In this document: positions 51,007 through 60,336 of the stretch, in pieces
Layout: the number at the start of each line of letters is the position of its first letter
Position numbering within the stretch: position 1 is the stretch's first letter
Assembly (NCBI GenBank): GCA_016718655.1
Contig: JADKCV010000013.1
Location: 39,934-103,933, forward strand
Direction: 5' to 3'
Length of the DNA stretch: 64,000 bases
From: Flavobacteriales bacterium
Lineage (GTDB): Bacteria > Bacteroidota > Bacteroidia > Flavobacteriales_F > PHOS-HE28
The notes under the pieces: generated by a model
What the model saw: the letters and a program-made list of their open reading frames with translations, nothing else
The model's database searches: none
What the model was told of the DNA's origin: nothing
Program-made: the position numbers and the translations under genes

Positions 51007-52268
51007 AACACCACGGTACGCGACGCCATGGCCTCCTGTGCCGCATCCAGCTCCTGCGTCAACGAATCGCGGAGCCGAACGAACGTCGGGCGCGCAGCCT
51101 CGGGAACGGGTTCAGCGCTGGGGAATTCCTCTTTACGGTGGTCCACTTGGACGCCGTTCTTCCAGAACCGGAAGCACACGTGAGGCCCGGTGGCCAGGCC
51201 CGTGCTTCCCACCTCACCGATCACGTCACCCTGCACGACACGCTGCCCTTGACGCACCAGGATCTTGCGCATGTGCAGGTACTGCGTACTGTAGGTGGTG
51301 TTGTGCCGGATCTTCACGAAGTTGCCGTTCCCGCCTGTTCGTCCGGCCTTTTCCACCACCCCATCGCCCACCGCCAGGATGGGCGTGCCATAAGGTGCGG
51401 CATAATCGGTGCCAAGGTGAGCCTTCATCACCTTCTGCACCGGGTGCAGGCGACGGCCACTGAACCCGGAACTGATGCGACTGAACTTCAAGGGTGCCTT
51501 CAGGAAGGCCTTGCGTTGGCTGTTGCCTTCCGCATCGTAGAACTGTTCGTCGCCATCATGTGCGAACCGGAAGGCTTCCTTCTCCTTGCCTGCTGAAGTA
51601 TAGCGTGCGGCGAGGATCATCGGTCGGCCGTAGCGCTCACCATCCACGGTGCGTTCGCTGTACACAACGGAGAAGGTGTCGTTCTTCTGGATGCGGTAGA
51701 AGTCCACTGTCCAGGCGAAGACCTCGGCGAGTTGCATGGCCAGTGCGGGATCGGCACCGGCGCGTTCCAGGTCGTTGTAGAGCGCTCCGGTCACCGCGCA
51801 GGCGATGCGGTGCTGCGAAGTGCGCACCGGACGTTGGCCCACGCGAACAGTGGGTTCACCGGTCAGGCCGAACACCACGTATTCCACGGGATCGGCCTCG
51901 TAGATGAAGTAGGTGGGCGTGCGGGTGCTGTCATCGGCGAAGATGAACGCATAGGGATGCCCAGCCCGCATCCGGCGCACATCGAAATACGGGGCTGCAG
52001 CAGCGACAAGTTCGCTCACGGTGGGCATGGGCACCGCGTGCTGTCCCAGCAGGTCGCTGAAGGTGGTACCCGTCCGTACCACGCCCTTCTCCAGAACGAA
52101 GCCCGACATCGGTATCCCGTAAGCGTCGGGCGGCAGAGGCACGGTGTCCACCAGCTCCAACGGCTCCTCCGCATATTCCACACGCGGACGCACGTCCACC
52201 CCGATGAGCACGTAACCGATGGCGGCGACAGGCACGGCGACGGCGGTCCACTTGATCCAACGCTTCAT
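51003..52268 (-). CDS. M23 family metallopeptidase
   Basis: 421-aa envelope peptidase. A membrane/signal segment (WIKWTAVAVPVAAIGYVLIG) is followed by an OapA/LysM-like region (ATFSDLLGQHAVPMPTVSELVAAA) and the LytM domain: HLGTDYAAPYGTPILAVGDGVV (H-x3-D zinc ligands), TQYLHM, and ATGPHVCFRFWKNGVQVD. The usual HxH ends here as H-V-C, so the third zinc ligand would be Cys. It probably cleaves peptidoglycan cross-links. Start 52268 (MKRWIKW). A hairpin just upstream separates it from the DUF3108 gene. Confidence 0.9.
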   Translation of the reverse strand: MKRWIKWTAVAVPVAAIGYVLIGVDVRPRVEYAEEPLELVDTVPLPPDAYGIPMSGFVLEKGVVRTGTTFSDLLGQHAVPMPTVSELVAAAAPYFDVRRMRAGHPYAFIFADDSTRTPTYFIYEADPVEYVVFGLTGEPTVRVGQRPVRTSQHRIACAVTGALYNDLERAGADPALAMQLAEVFAWTVDFYRIQKNDTFSVVYSERTVDGERYGRPMILAARYTSAGKEKEAFRFAHDGDEQFYDAEGNSQRKAFLKAPLKFSRISSGFSGRRLHPVQKVMKAHLGTDYAAPYGTPILAVGDGVVEKAGRTGGNGNFVKIRHNTTYSTQYLHMRKILVRQGQRVVQGDVIGEVGSTGLATGPHVCFRFWKNGVQVDHRKEEFPSAEPVPEAARPTFVRLRDSLTQELDAAQEAMASRTVVF

Positions 52269-52284
52269 GGGACGGCAAGAAAGC

Positions 52285-52316
52285 ACAACACCCCGAACGT
52301 TCGTCCGGGGTGTTGT
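52285..52316 (-). terminator. hairpin terminator between the DUF3108 and M23 genes
   Basis: An 11-bp perfect inverted repeat (52285-52295 with 52306-52316; ACAACACCCCG arm) and a 10-nt loop, 37 nt downstream of the DUF3108 stop on the minus strand, followed by GCTTTCTT. Confidence 0.6.
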
Positions 52317-52352
52317 CGTGTGTTACCACGGATGCTCCGTGGATAACGTGTC

Positions 52353-53177
52353 CTACAACTTGGCGATCGGGTGCACCAGACCTTGGTACGCGCTCAGCTC
52401 CATCTTGATGGAACCCACGAGCACCTTGGCCTGAGCGAGCACCGGGATGCGGTTGCCGTCATCGGTGATCCACACATTGAGGTCGTCGTTACCCTTGAAG
52501 ATCCGGCCCTCCTGGACCACGGGCTGGAACTTCAGGCAGCGGTACTTGCCGTTGCGCAGCTTGATGGTCTCCTTCCCCATGTAGCGCATCTGCAAGGGCC
52601 ACAGCTCATCGTCCAGGAAGGTCTCGATGGTGAACACATCGCCCTCCTTCGCCTTGCTGAAGTCGATGGTACGGGCGTAGTAGAAGGCACTCAACATGTC
52701 CTGCACACTGGCCGGCACCTTGTGGGTCTCCTTCTTCTGTGTGGTCACCACACGCTTGGTCTGGTGGTACACGTAGTCCTGGGTGAACTCGAAGCCTCCT
52801 TCGCTCACGTTCCGCTTGAACACCCAAGGGAACACACCTTGTGCATCGAAATAGCTCTCGTAGCGGTCGTCCACCTTGTAGAAGGTGTTGAACGCGCCCA
52901 AGCTGCGACCGGTACCCACCGCATGCCAGGCCTTGCGCCCGTTGATGTCGCGCGGGCTCTCCTTCAACTCCACCACGGCCTCACCGGCGTTGATCCACCC
53001 ATAGTGGACCACATAGGTGAGCTTCTCGCCGGGGCGGAAGGCGTTGTGCTGCAAGGTGCGCAGGGAGGCTGCATCCGAAGGGGTGGGTGCAGGAGGATCG
53101 GCCGGGCGATCGCTCTGGGCGAAGCCCATGGTGAGGATGCTGAGACCGGCCAGAAGGAAGGTCGTAGTGCGTGCCAT
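52353..53177 (-). CDS. DUF3108 domain-containing secreted protein
   Basis: 274-aa protein with a signal peptide (TTTFLLAGLSILTMGFAQ). It then has FRPGEKLTYVVHYGWINAGEAVVELKE, FYKVDDRYESYFDAQGVFPWVFKRNVSEGGFEFTQDYVYHQ, QDMLSAFYYARTIDF and a C-terminal VWITDDGNRIPVLAQAKVLVGSIKMELSAYQGL, the DUF3108 pattern. A periplasmic LPS- or lipoprotein-related lipocalin-like fold is inferred; function unknown. Met at 53177; the frame continues upstream through the inverted repeat, which I consider non-coding. Confidence 0.88.
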   Translation of the reverse strand: MARTTTFLLAGLSILTMGFAQSDRPADPPAPTPSDAASLRTLQHNAFRPGEKLTYVVHYGWINAGEAVVELKESPRDINGRKAWHAVGTGRSLGAFNTFYKVDDRYESYFDAQGVFPWVFKRNVSEGGFEFTQDYVYHQTKRVVTTQKKETHKVPASVQDMLSAFYYARTIDFSKAKEGDVFTIETFLDDELWPLQMRYMGKETIKLRNGKYRCLKFQPVVQEGRIFKGNDDLNVWITDDGNRIPVLAQAKVLVGSIKMELSAYQGLVHPIAKL

Positions 53178-53237
53178 GACCGGGGTAACGCAAAAGGGGT
53201 GCCGATCGGTGTGGCAAGCGTCGCACGTATCCGCCCA

Positions 53238-53316
53238 CGCGTTACGGGTTGGTGGGTTACGGGTTGCGCGTTGTGTCCCCGACCGCGCAACCCGCAACCC
53301 GTAACCACCTAACGCG
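53238..53316. repeat. long imperfect inverted repeat built from GTTACGGGTT units
   Basis: The core 53261-53270 (GGGTTGCGCG) pairs perfectly with 53284-53293 across a 13-nt loop. Outer arms (CGCGTTA 53238-53244 with 53310-53316; GGTTAC with GTAACC) pair around a 7-nt bulge. GTTACGGGTT occurs as a direct repeat at 53241 and 53256. It lies between the leuS stop and DUF3108 start and may terminate leuS. Confidence 0.6.
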
Positions 53317-53324
53317 CAACACAT

Positions 53325-56297
53325 TCAGACCACGATATTCACGATCCGCTTGGGCACCACGATCACCTTCTTGGGGGCCTTGCCTTCCAATCGGGCTTGT
53401 ACCTCGGGGTTGGCGAGCACTTGTTCTTCCACGCTCTTGGCATCCAGCGCGATGGGGAACTCCAGCTGCAGGCGGGTCTTGCCGTTGAAGCTGATGGGGT
53501 AGCTGAAGTTGTCCTCCACCAGGTGTTCGGCGCTCCACTGGGGCCAGGCGGCGGTGGTGATGCTGGTGGTGTGGCCCAACTTCTCCCACAGCTCCTCGGC
53601 GATGTGCGGCGCAAAGGGCGCCAGGGCGATCACCAATGGCTCCAACACCCCGCGCCTATTGCACTTCAGGCTGCCGAGCTCGTTCGCGGCGATCATGAAC
53701 TGTGCCACGCTGGTGTTGAACGACATCCTCTCGATGTCCTCGGTCACCTTCTTGATGGTGGCGTGCAGCACTTTGAACTCCGCCTTCGTGGGCGCCTCAT
53801 CGCTCACGCTGAACACATCGCTCTCATAGAACAGGTTCCAGAATTTCCGCAGGAAGCGGAACGTGCCTTCGATGCCGTTGGTGTCCCAGGGCTTGCTCTG
53901 CTCGATGGGGCCGAGGAACATCTCGTACAGCCGCAGGGTGTCGGCGCCGTATTTCGAAATGATGTCGTCGGGGTTCACCACGTTGAACTTCGACTTGGAC
54001 ATCTTCTCGACTTCTCGATCAACACGAAAAACCCCGTCCCTGGTAATGAATGTTCCACCACGGAACTCTGCATCCTTCAGTGGGAGCGCTTCCATATCCA
54101 GCGAAACGCCATCCTCCTTCAAAACCGAGATGTCAACGAGCTTCCGCGCGGTCTTCAATTGGGCAGAACCATCGCAAAAAAGTTTAAATGGGAACTCACC
54201 ATAGACCTGAGTTAGATGCTCGGCGTGCCTCTCGAGTGCATGATCAATAAGTCGGTTCACTTCGACATCTTCCTCATTCTTCAACCAGTCGGCCCGCAGT
54301 TCGGCTGAGATGAACATATACGGACCAGTCAAATGTGAGGGGTCGTCTGTTTCATCTGTCACATGATCACCCCAGGACATGCTACCATAGAGCAAGCGAT
54401 AAGCCTTTGCTGACACCCCCTGTATCATTCCCTGGTTCACCAGCTTCTTCGCCGGCTCATCAAAACTGATCCAGCCGCGGTCGTGCAGGAACTTGGTCCA
54501 GAAGCGCATGTAGAGCAAGTGACCGGTGGCATGCTCGCTGCCGCCCATGTACAGGTCCACCTGCTGCCAGTAGTTGACGGCTTCGGGTGAGGCGAAGCGT
54601 TCCGCGTTGTGCGGGTCCATGTAGCGCAGGAAGTACCAGCTGCTGCCGGCCCAACCGGGCATGGTGGTGGTCTCCAGCGGATGGCCTTGGTAGTTCCAAT
54701 TCGCGGCCCGCGCCAAGGGTGGTTCGCCTTCCGCAGTGGGCAGGAACTTGTCCACCTCGGGCAGCTTCAGCGGCAGCTCGCTCTCCGGCAGCGCGTAGGG
54801 CACGCCGTCCTTGTAGTAGATCGGGATCGGTTCGCCCCAGTAGCGCTGGCGCCCGAAGGCGGCATCGCGCAAGCGGTAGTTGATGCGGCGCTCGCCGGCA
54901 CCAAGCTTCACCAGTTCATCGATGGCACGAGTGATCGCATCGGGCACGGCGAGGCCTTTCAGGAAGCCTTCGCTGCAGATGATGGCATCCTTGCGTTCAT
55001 CGGCTTCCTTGCTGATGTCCGCGCCTTCCGTCACTGCGATGATCGGCAGGCCGAAGTGCGTCGCGAAATTCCAGTCGCGCTGATCGCCGCCGGGCACGGC
55101 CATCACGGCACCGGTGCCATAGCCGCCGAGGACGTAATCGCCCACCCACACGGGCACCTCCTGACCCGTGAAGGGATGGATGCACGTGGCACCGGTGAAC
55201 ACGCCGCTCACCTTCTTCACATCGGCCATACGATCGCGCTCGCTGCGGTTCTTGGCCGTGGTCACGTAGGCCATCACCTCGGCGCGGCGTTCGGCCGGTG
55301 TGATCACTTCCACCAACTCGTGCTCCGGCGCCAGCGTCACGAACGTGACACCGAAGAGCGTATCGGGGCGGGTGGTGAAGACCTCGATATGGCCCGGAGC
55401 GTTCTTCAAGGCGAAGCGGACCAAGGCCCCCTCGCTCCTGCCGATCCAGTTGCGCTGCGCCTCCTTGATGCTCTCGCTCCAGTCCAGCGTATCCAGCCCA
55501 TCGATCAGGCGCTGGGCGTAGGCGGTGATGCGCATGCTCCACTGCGGCATCCGCTTGCGTTCCACGGGATGTCCGCCGCGTTCGCTCACACCGTCCTTCA
55601 CCTCGTCGTTGGCGAGCACGGTGCCCAATGCGGGGCACCAGTTCACCCAAGCCTCGCTGAGGTAGGCCAGACGGAATTGCTGCAGGATGCGCTGCTGGGT
55701 GCGCTCATCGAAGGCGGTCCACTCCGCTGCGGTGAAGGCGCCGAGCTCCTCCTCCACATCGCCGGTGAGGGCGCAGGCGTCGGTTGGATGCCAGCCCTGC
55801 GTGGCGAAGCGCGCGGTGAGCTCCGCAATGGGCTTGGCCTGCTGTGCGGCGTGGTCGTACCAACTGTCGAAGAGCTGCAGGAAGATCCACTGCGTCCACT
55901 TGTAGTAGGCGGGATCGCTGGTGCGCACTTCGCGGCTCCAATCGAAGCTGAAGCCGATGTTGTCCAGCTGTTCGCGGTAGCGTGCGATGTTGACCTCGGT
56001 GGTCTTCGCGGGGTGCTGACCGGTCTGGATGGCGTACTGTTCCGCAGGCAGGCCGAAGCTGTCGTAGCCCATGGGGTGCAGCACGTTGAAGCCGCTGTGC
56101 CGCTTGTAGCGCGACACGATGTCGCTGGCGATGTAGCCGAGCGGATGCCCCACGTGCAGGCCGGCGCCGCTGGGGTACGGGAACATGTCGAGCACGTAAT
56201 ACTTGGGCTTCGCGGGATCGTTCAAGACCTGGTAGGTCTTGTCGGCCTGCCACTTCTCGCGCCACTTCCTTTCGATGTCCTTCGGGTCGTACTGCAT
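53325..56297 (-). CDS. leuS: leucyl-tRNA synthetase
   Basis: 990-aa class I synthetase charging tRNA-Leu. Motifs: [20 protein letters not shown] (HIGH region), the editing CP1 domain ([43 protein letters not shown]), [14 protein letters not shown], and [29 protein letters not shown] (KMSKS). The segment translated from about 54450-53995, between [10 protein letters not shown] and REVEKMSKS, differs in sequence and is more AT-rich than the rest. The C-terminal anticodon-binding domain is intact. A TACCTTCG box lies 19 nt upstream of the ATG. Confidence 0.97.
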   Translation of the reverse strand: MQYDPKDIERKWREKWQADKTYQVLNDPAKPKYYVLDMFPYPSGAGLHVGHPLGYIASDIVSRYKRHSGFNVLHPMGYDSFGLPAEQYAIQTGQHPAKTTEVNIARYREQLDNIGFSFDWSREVRTSDPAYYKWTQWIFLQLFDSWYDHAAQQAKPIAELTARFATQGWHPTDACALTGDVEEELGAFTAAEWTAFDERTQQRILQQFRLAYLSEAWVNWCPALGTVLANDEVKDGVSERGGHPVERKRMPQWSMRITAYAQRLIDGLDTLDWSESIKEAQRNWIGRSEGALVRFALKNAPGHIEVFTTRPDTLFGVTFVTLAPEHELVEVITPAERRAEVMAYVTTAKNRSERDRMADVKKVSGVFTGATCIHPFTGQEVPVWVGDYVLGGYGTGAVMAVPGGDQRDWNFATHFGLPIIAVTEGADISKEADERKDAIICSEGFLKGLAVPDAITRAIDELVKLGAGERRINYRLRDAAFGRQRYWGEPIPIYYKDGVPYALPESELPLKLPEVDKFLPTAEGEPPLARAANWNYQGHPLETTTMPGWAGSSWYFLRYMDPHNAERFASPEAVNYWQQVDLYMGGSEHATGHLLYMRFWTKFLHDRGWISFDEPAKKLVNQGMIQGVSAKAYRLLYGSMSWGDHVTDETDDPSHLTGPYMFISAELRADWLKNEEDVEVNRLIDHALERHAEHLTQVYGEFPFKLFCDGSAQLKTARKLVDISVLKEDGVSLDMEALPLKDAEFRGGTFITRDGVFRVDREVEKMSKSKFNVVNPDDIISKYGADTLRLYEMFLGPIEQSKPWDTNGIEGTFRFLRKFWNLFYESDVFSVSDEAPTKAEFKVLHATIKKVTEDIERMSFNTSVAQFMIAANELGSLKCNRRGVLEPLVIALAPFAPHIAEELWEKLGHTTSITTAAWPQWSAEHLVEDNFSYPISFNGKTRLQLEFPIALDAKSVEEQVLANPEVQARLEGKAPKKVIVVPKRIVNIVV

Positions 56298-56316
56298 GGT
56301 CCTGTGCTACGGAGCG

Positions 56317-56324
56317 CGAAGGTA
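56317..56324 (-). promoter_or_regulatory. putative -7 box (TACCTTCG) for leuS
   Basis: Minus-strand TACCTTCG, 19 nt upstream of the leuS ATG at 56297 in the divergent leuS/ftsX intergenic region. Confidence 0.4.
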
Positions 56325-56365
56325 GAAGAGCGGGATGAGCGCGGGCCAGTTGAGGGCATCGCCCT

Positions 56366-56373
56366 TACTTTCG
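56366..56373 (+). promoter_or_regulatory. putative -7 box (TACTTTCG) for ftsX
   Basis: TACTTTCG lies 9 nt before the ATG at 56383. Its position favours that start over the in-frame Met at 56335. Confidence 0.4.
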
Positions 56374-56382
56374 CGCCCACGG

Positions 56383-57258
56383 ATGAACAACGAGCGCTAC
56401 TTCAAGGCCCGCACGCGGAGTTCCAATGTGAGTACCATCATCGGCATCGCGCTGGTGCTGTTCATGCTGGGCGTGCTGGGTTTCCTGGTGTTGAACGCAC
56501 AGGCCCTGGAGCGCTACTTCCGCGAGAACGTGCGCGTGGAGGTGTTCCTGAAGCGCGACCTGAAGGAGGTGGACCTGATGCAGTTCCGCAAGGAGTTGGA
56601 CAACGAGCCTTTCACGAAGGAGACCCGTTATGTGACGGCGGATGAGGCGGCGGAACTGTTGAAGAAGGACCTGGGCGAGGACTTTCTCGGTGTGTTGGGC
56701 AGCAACCCCTTGTTGCCTTCGGTGGAACTGAACCTGGGTCCAACCTATGCGGTCCCCGACAGTTTGAAATGGATCGTGGCGCACCTGAAGCAGGACCGGC
56801 GCGTGGAGGAAGTGGCGTACAACGCCGCCGTGGTGGAGAACATCGATACCAACATGGGCAAGCTCACGCTCATCGTCCTCGGCTTCACGGCGCTGTTGCT
56901 CATCATCGCCATCGCGCTGATCAACAACACCATCCGCCTGGCGATCTACAGCAAGCGCTTCCTGATCCGCACCATGCACCTGGTGGGGGCCACGCAGTGG
57001 TTCATCAAGCGACCCTTCCTGGGGCAGAGCCTGTGGCAAGGTATTCTGGGTGCACTGTTGGCCATCGGGTTATTGGTGGGCCTCTTGCAATTGGCACAGC
57101 ACTACATGCCGGACCTCCTGGCCTTCACCGATGCGCTCACCTTGGCCATCCTGTTCGCAGGTGTTCTCGTGCTGGGCCTGCTGATCTCCCTGGCATCCAC
57201 CTGGTTCGCCGTGGGGCGCTACCTTCGCATGAATTCCGAGGACCTACACTGGAGCTGA
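56383..57258 (+). CDS. ftsX: cell division protein FtsX (ABC transporter permease)
   Basis: 291-aa inner-membrane protein. TM1 (VSTIIGIALVLFMLGVLGFLVLNA) is followed by a large periplasmic loop (VRVEVFLKRDLKEVDLMQFRKEL ... VPDSLKWIVAHLKQDRRVEEV) and three C-terminal helices with the FtsX hallmark IRLAIYSKRFLIRTMHLVGATQWFIKRPFLGQSLWQG. With FtsE it activates peptidoglycan hydrolases at the septum; ftsE is not in this window. It overlaps DUF3098 (TGATG) and probably heads the ftsX-DUF3098-uppP-truB operon. Confidence 0.93.
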   Translation: MNNERYFKARTRSSNVSTIIGIALVLFMLGVLGFLVLNAQALERYFRENVRVEVFLKRDLKEVDLMQFRKELDNEPFTKETRYVTADEAAELLKKDLGEDFLGVLGSNPLLPSVELNLGPTYAVPDSLKWIVAHLKQDRRVEEVAYNAAVVENIDTNMGKLTLIVLGFTALLLIIAIALINNTIRLAIYSKRFLIRTMHLVGATQWFIKRPFLGQSLWQGILGALLAIGLLVGLLQLAQHYMPDLLAFTDALTLAILFAGVLVLGLLISLASTWFAVGRYLRMNSEDLHWS

Positions 57259-57512
57259 TGGCCAAGCAGAACCACTTCAACGACATGCCCTTCACGGGGG
57301 TCAACTACAAGCTGTTGCTCATCGGATTGGCCGTGGTGGTGGTGGGCTTCCTGCTCATGGCCGGCGGTGGCAACGGTGATCCGAACAACTTCGACGAGAG
57401 TGCCATTTTCAGCCCGCGCCGCATCACCATCGCACCCATCGTCACCCTGGCAGGCTACCTCTTCGTGGTCTATGCCATCCTGAAGAAGGACAAGGGCAAC
57501 GCGGCGCAATGA
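57258..57512 (+). CDS. DUF3098 domain-containing membrane protein
   Basis: 84-aa protein: KQNHFNDMPFTGVNYKLLLIGLAVVVVGFLLMAGGG, then FDESAIFSPRRITIAPIVTLAGYLFVVYAILKK. It has two membrane helices and the conserved motifs of DUF3098, a small Bacteroidota family usually encoded between ftsX and uppP. The ATG overlaps the ftsX TGA (57256-57258) and its own stop overlaps the uppP ATG, so all three are translationally coupled. The gene is embedded in a longer open frame beginning inside ftsX. Confidence 0.88.
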   Translation: MAKQNHFNDMPFTGVNYKLLLIGLAVVVVGFLLMAGGGNGDPNNFDESAIFSPRRITIAPIVTLAGYLFVVYAILKKDKGNAAQ

Positions 57513-58303
57513 CCATCGTTCAGGCGATCGTCCTCGCCATCATCGAGGGCATCACGGAGTACCTGCCGGTCTCCAGCACGGGCCACATGATCATCGGGTC
57601 CACCATCATGGGGATCCAGCAGGACGAGTTCGTGAAGCTCTTCACTGTGGCCATCCAACTGGGGGCCATCCTCTCGGTAATCGTGCTGTACTGGAAGCGC
57701 TTCTTCCAAAGCGTCTCGTTCTACACCACCCTCTTCGTGGCCTTCCTCCCTGCCGTGGTGGCCGGGCTACTCTTCAAAGACTACGTGGACCTGCTGCTGG
57801 AGAACGTCCTCGTGGTGGGTGTGATGCTCTTCCTCGGGGGCATCGTGTTCCTGTACATCGACCGGTGGGCGCCGGGTGGCACCGCGGTGGGGCCGCAGCC
57901 GATCGGTTTCCGTCAGGCGCTGACCATAGGCTTTTGGCAGTGCCTGGCCATGGTGCCCGGGGTATCGCGCTCCGCGGCCACCATCATCGGTGGCATGACC
58001 CAGGGATTGACCCGGCAGCACGCGGCGGAGTTCAGCTTCTTCCTGGCCGTGCCCACCATGTTCGGCGCCACGGTGAAGAGCATCTACGACTACATCAAGG
58101 ACGGAGGGGCCTTCACCAATGAGCACTTCCAACTCTTCGCCGTGGGCAATGCGGTGGCCTTCGTGGTGGCGATCATCGCCATCCGCACCTTCATCGCCTT
58201 CCTGAGCAAGCACGGGTTCCGCTCCTTTGGTTGGTACCGCATCGTGGTGGGGGGCATCATCATCCTGCTCTACCTGCTGGATGTGCCCATGCAAATGATG
58301 TAG
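57509..58303 (+). CDS. uppP: undecaprenyl-diphosphate phosphatase
   Basis: 264-aa inner-membrane enzyme that recycles undecaprenyl pyrophosphate to the carrier lipid for peptidoglycan and glycan export; it gives bacitracin resistance. Signature motifs are AIIEGITEYLPVSSTGHMIIGS (E-x3-E-x4-SSTGH) and CLAMVPGVSRSAATIIGGMTQGLTR (PGxSRS). About eight helices, normal family length. It couples with DUF3098 (ATGA) and truB starts 11 nt downstream. Confidence 0.96.
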   Translation: MTIVQAIVLAIIEGITEYLPVSSTGHMIIGSTIMGIQQDEFVKLFTVAIQLGAILSVIVLYWKRFFQSVSFYTTLFVAFLPAVVAGLLFKDYVDLLLENVLVVGVMLFLGGIVFLYIDRWAPGGTAVGPQPIGFRQALTIGFWQCLAMVPGVSRSAATIIGGMTQGLTRQHAAEFSFFLAVPTMFGATVKSIYDYIKDGGAFTNEHFQLFAVGNAVAFVVAIIAIRTFIAFLSKHGFRSFGWYRIVVGGIIILLYLLDVPMQMM

Positions 58304-58313
58304 GCCCGGAGCA

Positions 58314-59054
58314 GTGGACCAGCAGCATAGCACCTCCCACCATGTGTTCCGGCCCGATGAGGGTGGGATGATCCTGGTGGACAAGCCCTTGGGTTGGACC
58401 AGCTTCGATGCGGTGAAGAAGATCCGCGGCGCCATGCGCAGTGTGGTGCGGCGCCGCAATTTCAAAGTGGGCCATGCCGGCACGTTGGATCCTCTTGCCA
58501 GTGGGCTGCTGATCATGGCCTATGGGCCCTTCACCAAGCAGCTGCCGCACATCACGGGCCTGGAGAAGGTCTACACGGGCACCGTCACCTTGGGCGCCAT
58601 CACCCCGAGCTACGATCTGGAGACCACCCCGGTACCGGTGGGGCCCTGGGAACACCTGGATGAGACCACCATCCGAAGCGCCTTCGCGGGATTCCACGGG
58701 GAGATCATGCAGCGCCCCCCCATCTATTCGGCCAAGCGATTCGAGGGGGAACGGGCCTATTGGCTGGCGCGGGATGAGGACCGTGCCCACCTGGTGGACA
58801 TGCCGCCATTGAAGGTCACCATATCCAAGTTGGAGATCACCGCCATCCGAGGGGCCGATGTGGACTTCGAGGTCCATGTGAGCAAGGGCACCTACATACG
58901 TTCCTTGGCGCATGATGTGGGCCGGTTGCTTGGGTGTGGGGCCTATTTGAGCGCCTTGCGCCGCACGGCCATCGGTCCTTACCGGGTGGAAGTGGCGGAC
59001 GGCCCTTTGGCCTGGGCACAGCTCATCGCCCCCCTCCCCGACCGAGAGCCATAA
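58314..59054 (+). CDS. truB: tRNA pseudouridine(55) synthase
   Basis: 246-aa enzyme that makes pseudouridine 55 in the T-loop of tRNAs. ILVDKPLGWTSFDAVKKIRGA, KVGHAGTLDPLASGLL (catalytic Asp), ITGLEKVYTGTVTLGAITPSYDLE and RPPIYSAKRFEGERAY are TruB motifs. There is no C-terminal PUA extension. GTG at 58314 was chosen because family members carry ~15-20 residues before LVDKP; the internal ATG at 58368 would begin at MILVDKP. Confidence 0.95.
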   Translation: MDQQHSTSHHVFRPDEGGMILVDKPLGWTSFDAVKKIRGAMRSVVRRRNFKVGHAGTLDPLASGLLIMAYGPFTKQLPHITGLEKVYTGTVTLGAITPSYDLETTPVPVGPWEHLDETTIRSAFAGFHGEIMQRPPIYSAKRFEGERAYWLARDEDRAHLVDMPPLKVTISKLEITAIRGADVDFEVHVSKGTYIRSLAHDVGRLLGCGAYLSALRRTAIGPYRVEVADGPLAWAQLIAPLPDREP

Positions 59055-59118
59055 AACTTCGACGGAAGCGATATTGTTGTCGACCTATGACAGCGTTTGT
59101 TTTGCTTGTCACGGTGCG

Positions 59119-59150
59119 TTGACGTTCGCTTCACGATCATGCTATCTTCG
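59119..59150 (+). promoter_or_regulatory. putative promoter of queA (TTGACG ... TATCTTCG)
   Basis: TTGACG at 59119-59124 and TATCTTCG at 59143-59150, with a 5'-UTR of ~45 nt that holds a small hairpin (AGGGC 59170-59174 with GCCCT 59181-59185) before the ATG at 59196. Confidence 0.45.
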
Positions 59151-59195
59151 GCGCCCTTTAACAACGGAAAGGGCCCGTAAGCCCTACAGGACAAC

Positions 59196-60245
59196 ATGAA
59201 GCTGACCGCGTTCAAATTCGACCTCCCGAAGGAACTCATCGCCCTCTACCCTACCAAGGACCGCGACGGTAGTCGGCTGATGGTGCTGGACAAGAAAACG
59301 GGGAAGATCGAGCACAAGAAATTCAAGAACATCCTCGACTACTTCGATGATGGGGACACCTTCATTCTGAACAATACCCGGGTGTTCCCGGCTCGGATGT
59401 GGGGCAACAAGGAGAAGACCGGCGCCAAGATCGAGGTGTTCATGCTACGCGAATTGAATCGCGATAGCTTGCTCTGGGATGTGATCGTGGACCCGGCGCG
59501 CAAGATCCGGATCGGCAACAAGCTCTATTTCGGCAAGGATGACGAGTTGGTCGCCGAGGTGATCGACAATACCACCAGCCGTGGACGCACCTTGCGTTTC
59601 CTGTTCGATGGCACCTATGAAGAGTTCAAGGCGGCCATCACGGAAATGGGAGAGACCCCGCTTCCGCGCTACATCAAGCGCGAGACCGAGGCCAGCGATG
59701 CCGAACGCTACCAGACCATCTATGCCAAGGAGGAAGGTGCTGTGGCCGCACCCACCGCAGGACTGCATTTCAGCCGCGAGCTGATGAAGCGCATGGAGCT
59801 GAAGGGCATCCACTTCGCGGAAGTGACCCTGCATGTGGGTCTGGGTAGTTTCCGACCGGTGGAGGTGGAGGACCTCACCAAGCACAAGATGGATAGCGAG
59901 CAGGCCATCATCACCAAGGAGGCTTGCGACATCGTGAACCGCGCCAAGGACACGAAGAAGCGGGTCTGTTGCGTGGGCACCACCACCATGCGTGCCATTG
60001 AGAGCAGCGTGAGCACGGAGAACCACATGAAGCCGTTCAACGGGTGGACCAACAAGTTCATCTTCCCGCCGCACGACTTCAGCATTGCCGACAGCATGAT
60101 CACCAACTTCCACATGCCCGAGAGCACTCTTCTGATGCAGGTGGCCGCCTTCGGGGGCTATGACCATGTGTGGGAGGCATACAAGGTGGCGATCAAGGAG
60201 AAGTACCGCTTCTTCAGCTACGGGGATGCGATGCTGATCATCTGA
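59196..60245 (+). CDS. queA: S-adenosylmethionine:tRNA ribosyltransferase-isomerase
   Basis: 349-aa enzyme that transfers and isomerises the ribosyl group of SAM onto preQ1 in tRNA, giving epoxyqueuosine. Motifs: [101 protein letters not shown] and [12 protein letters not shown]. Length is normal. It is flanked by its own promoter region upstream and a two-tier hairpin downstream, so it is probably monocistronic. Confidence 0.96.
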   Translation: MKLTAFKFDLPKELIALYPTKDRDGSRLMVLDKKTGKIEHKKFKNILDYFDDGDTFILNNTRVFPARMWGNKEKTGAKIEVFMLRELNRDSLLWDVIVDPARKIRIGNKLYFGKDDELVAEVIDNTTSRGRTLRFLFDGTYEEFKAAITEMGETPLPRYIKRETEASDAERYQTIYAKEEGAVAAPTAGLHFSRELMKRMELKGIHFAEVTLHVGLGSFRPVEVEDLTKHKMDSEQAIITKEACDIVNRAKDTKKRVCCVGTTTMRAIESSVSTENHMKPFNGWTNKFIFPPHDFSIADSMITNFHMPESTLLMQVAAFGGYDHVWEAYKVAIKEKYRFFSYGDAMLII

Positions 60246-60257
60246 TCATCGTTGGCG

Positions 60258-60301
60258 ACAACACGTGTAGCGTCGACCCGGTGGGTCGACCAACGTGTTG
60301 T
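60258..60301 (+). terminator. two-tier hairpin between queA and ispD
   Basis: Outer arms ACAACACGT (60258-60266) and ACGTGTTGT (60293-60301) enclose inner arms GTCGACCC (60272-60279) and GGGTCGAC (60283-60290), with a 3-nt loop. It lies 12 nt after the queA stop and upstream of the ispD promoter box; there is no T-run. Confidence 0.6.
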
Positions 60302-60324
60302 ATGACGTGGTCATCTGCAAGACC

Positions 60325-60332
60325 GAACTTTG
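60325..60332 (+). promoter_or_regulatory. putative -7 box (GAACTTTG) for ispD
   Basis: GAACTTTG ends 4 nt before the ATG at 60337. It supports that start over the in-frame TTG at 60295, which lies inside the hairpin. Confidence 0.35.
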
Positions 60333-60336
60333 TCCC

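Noticed and set aside
54609..56645. 678-codon plus-strand frame opposite leuS, and similar long frames opposite metG (19170-20792), ispG (36437-37999) and the operon lipoproteins (46828-48546)
   Set aside because: High GC at third positions of the true genes keeps the antisense frame open. The opposite strand encodes proteins with clear motifs, and these frames contain none.
59055..59195. Riboswitch (for example preQ1) upstream of queA
   Set aside because: The leader is short with one 5-bp hairpin; I could not find the A-rich tail and C-rich loop expected for a preQ1 aptamer.
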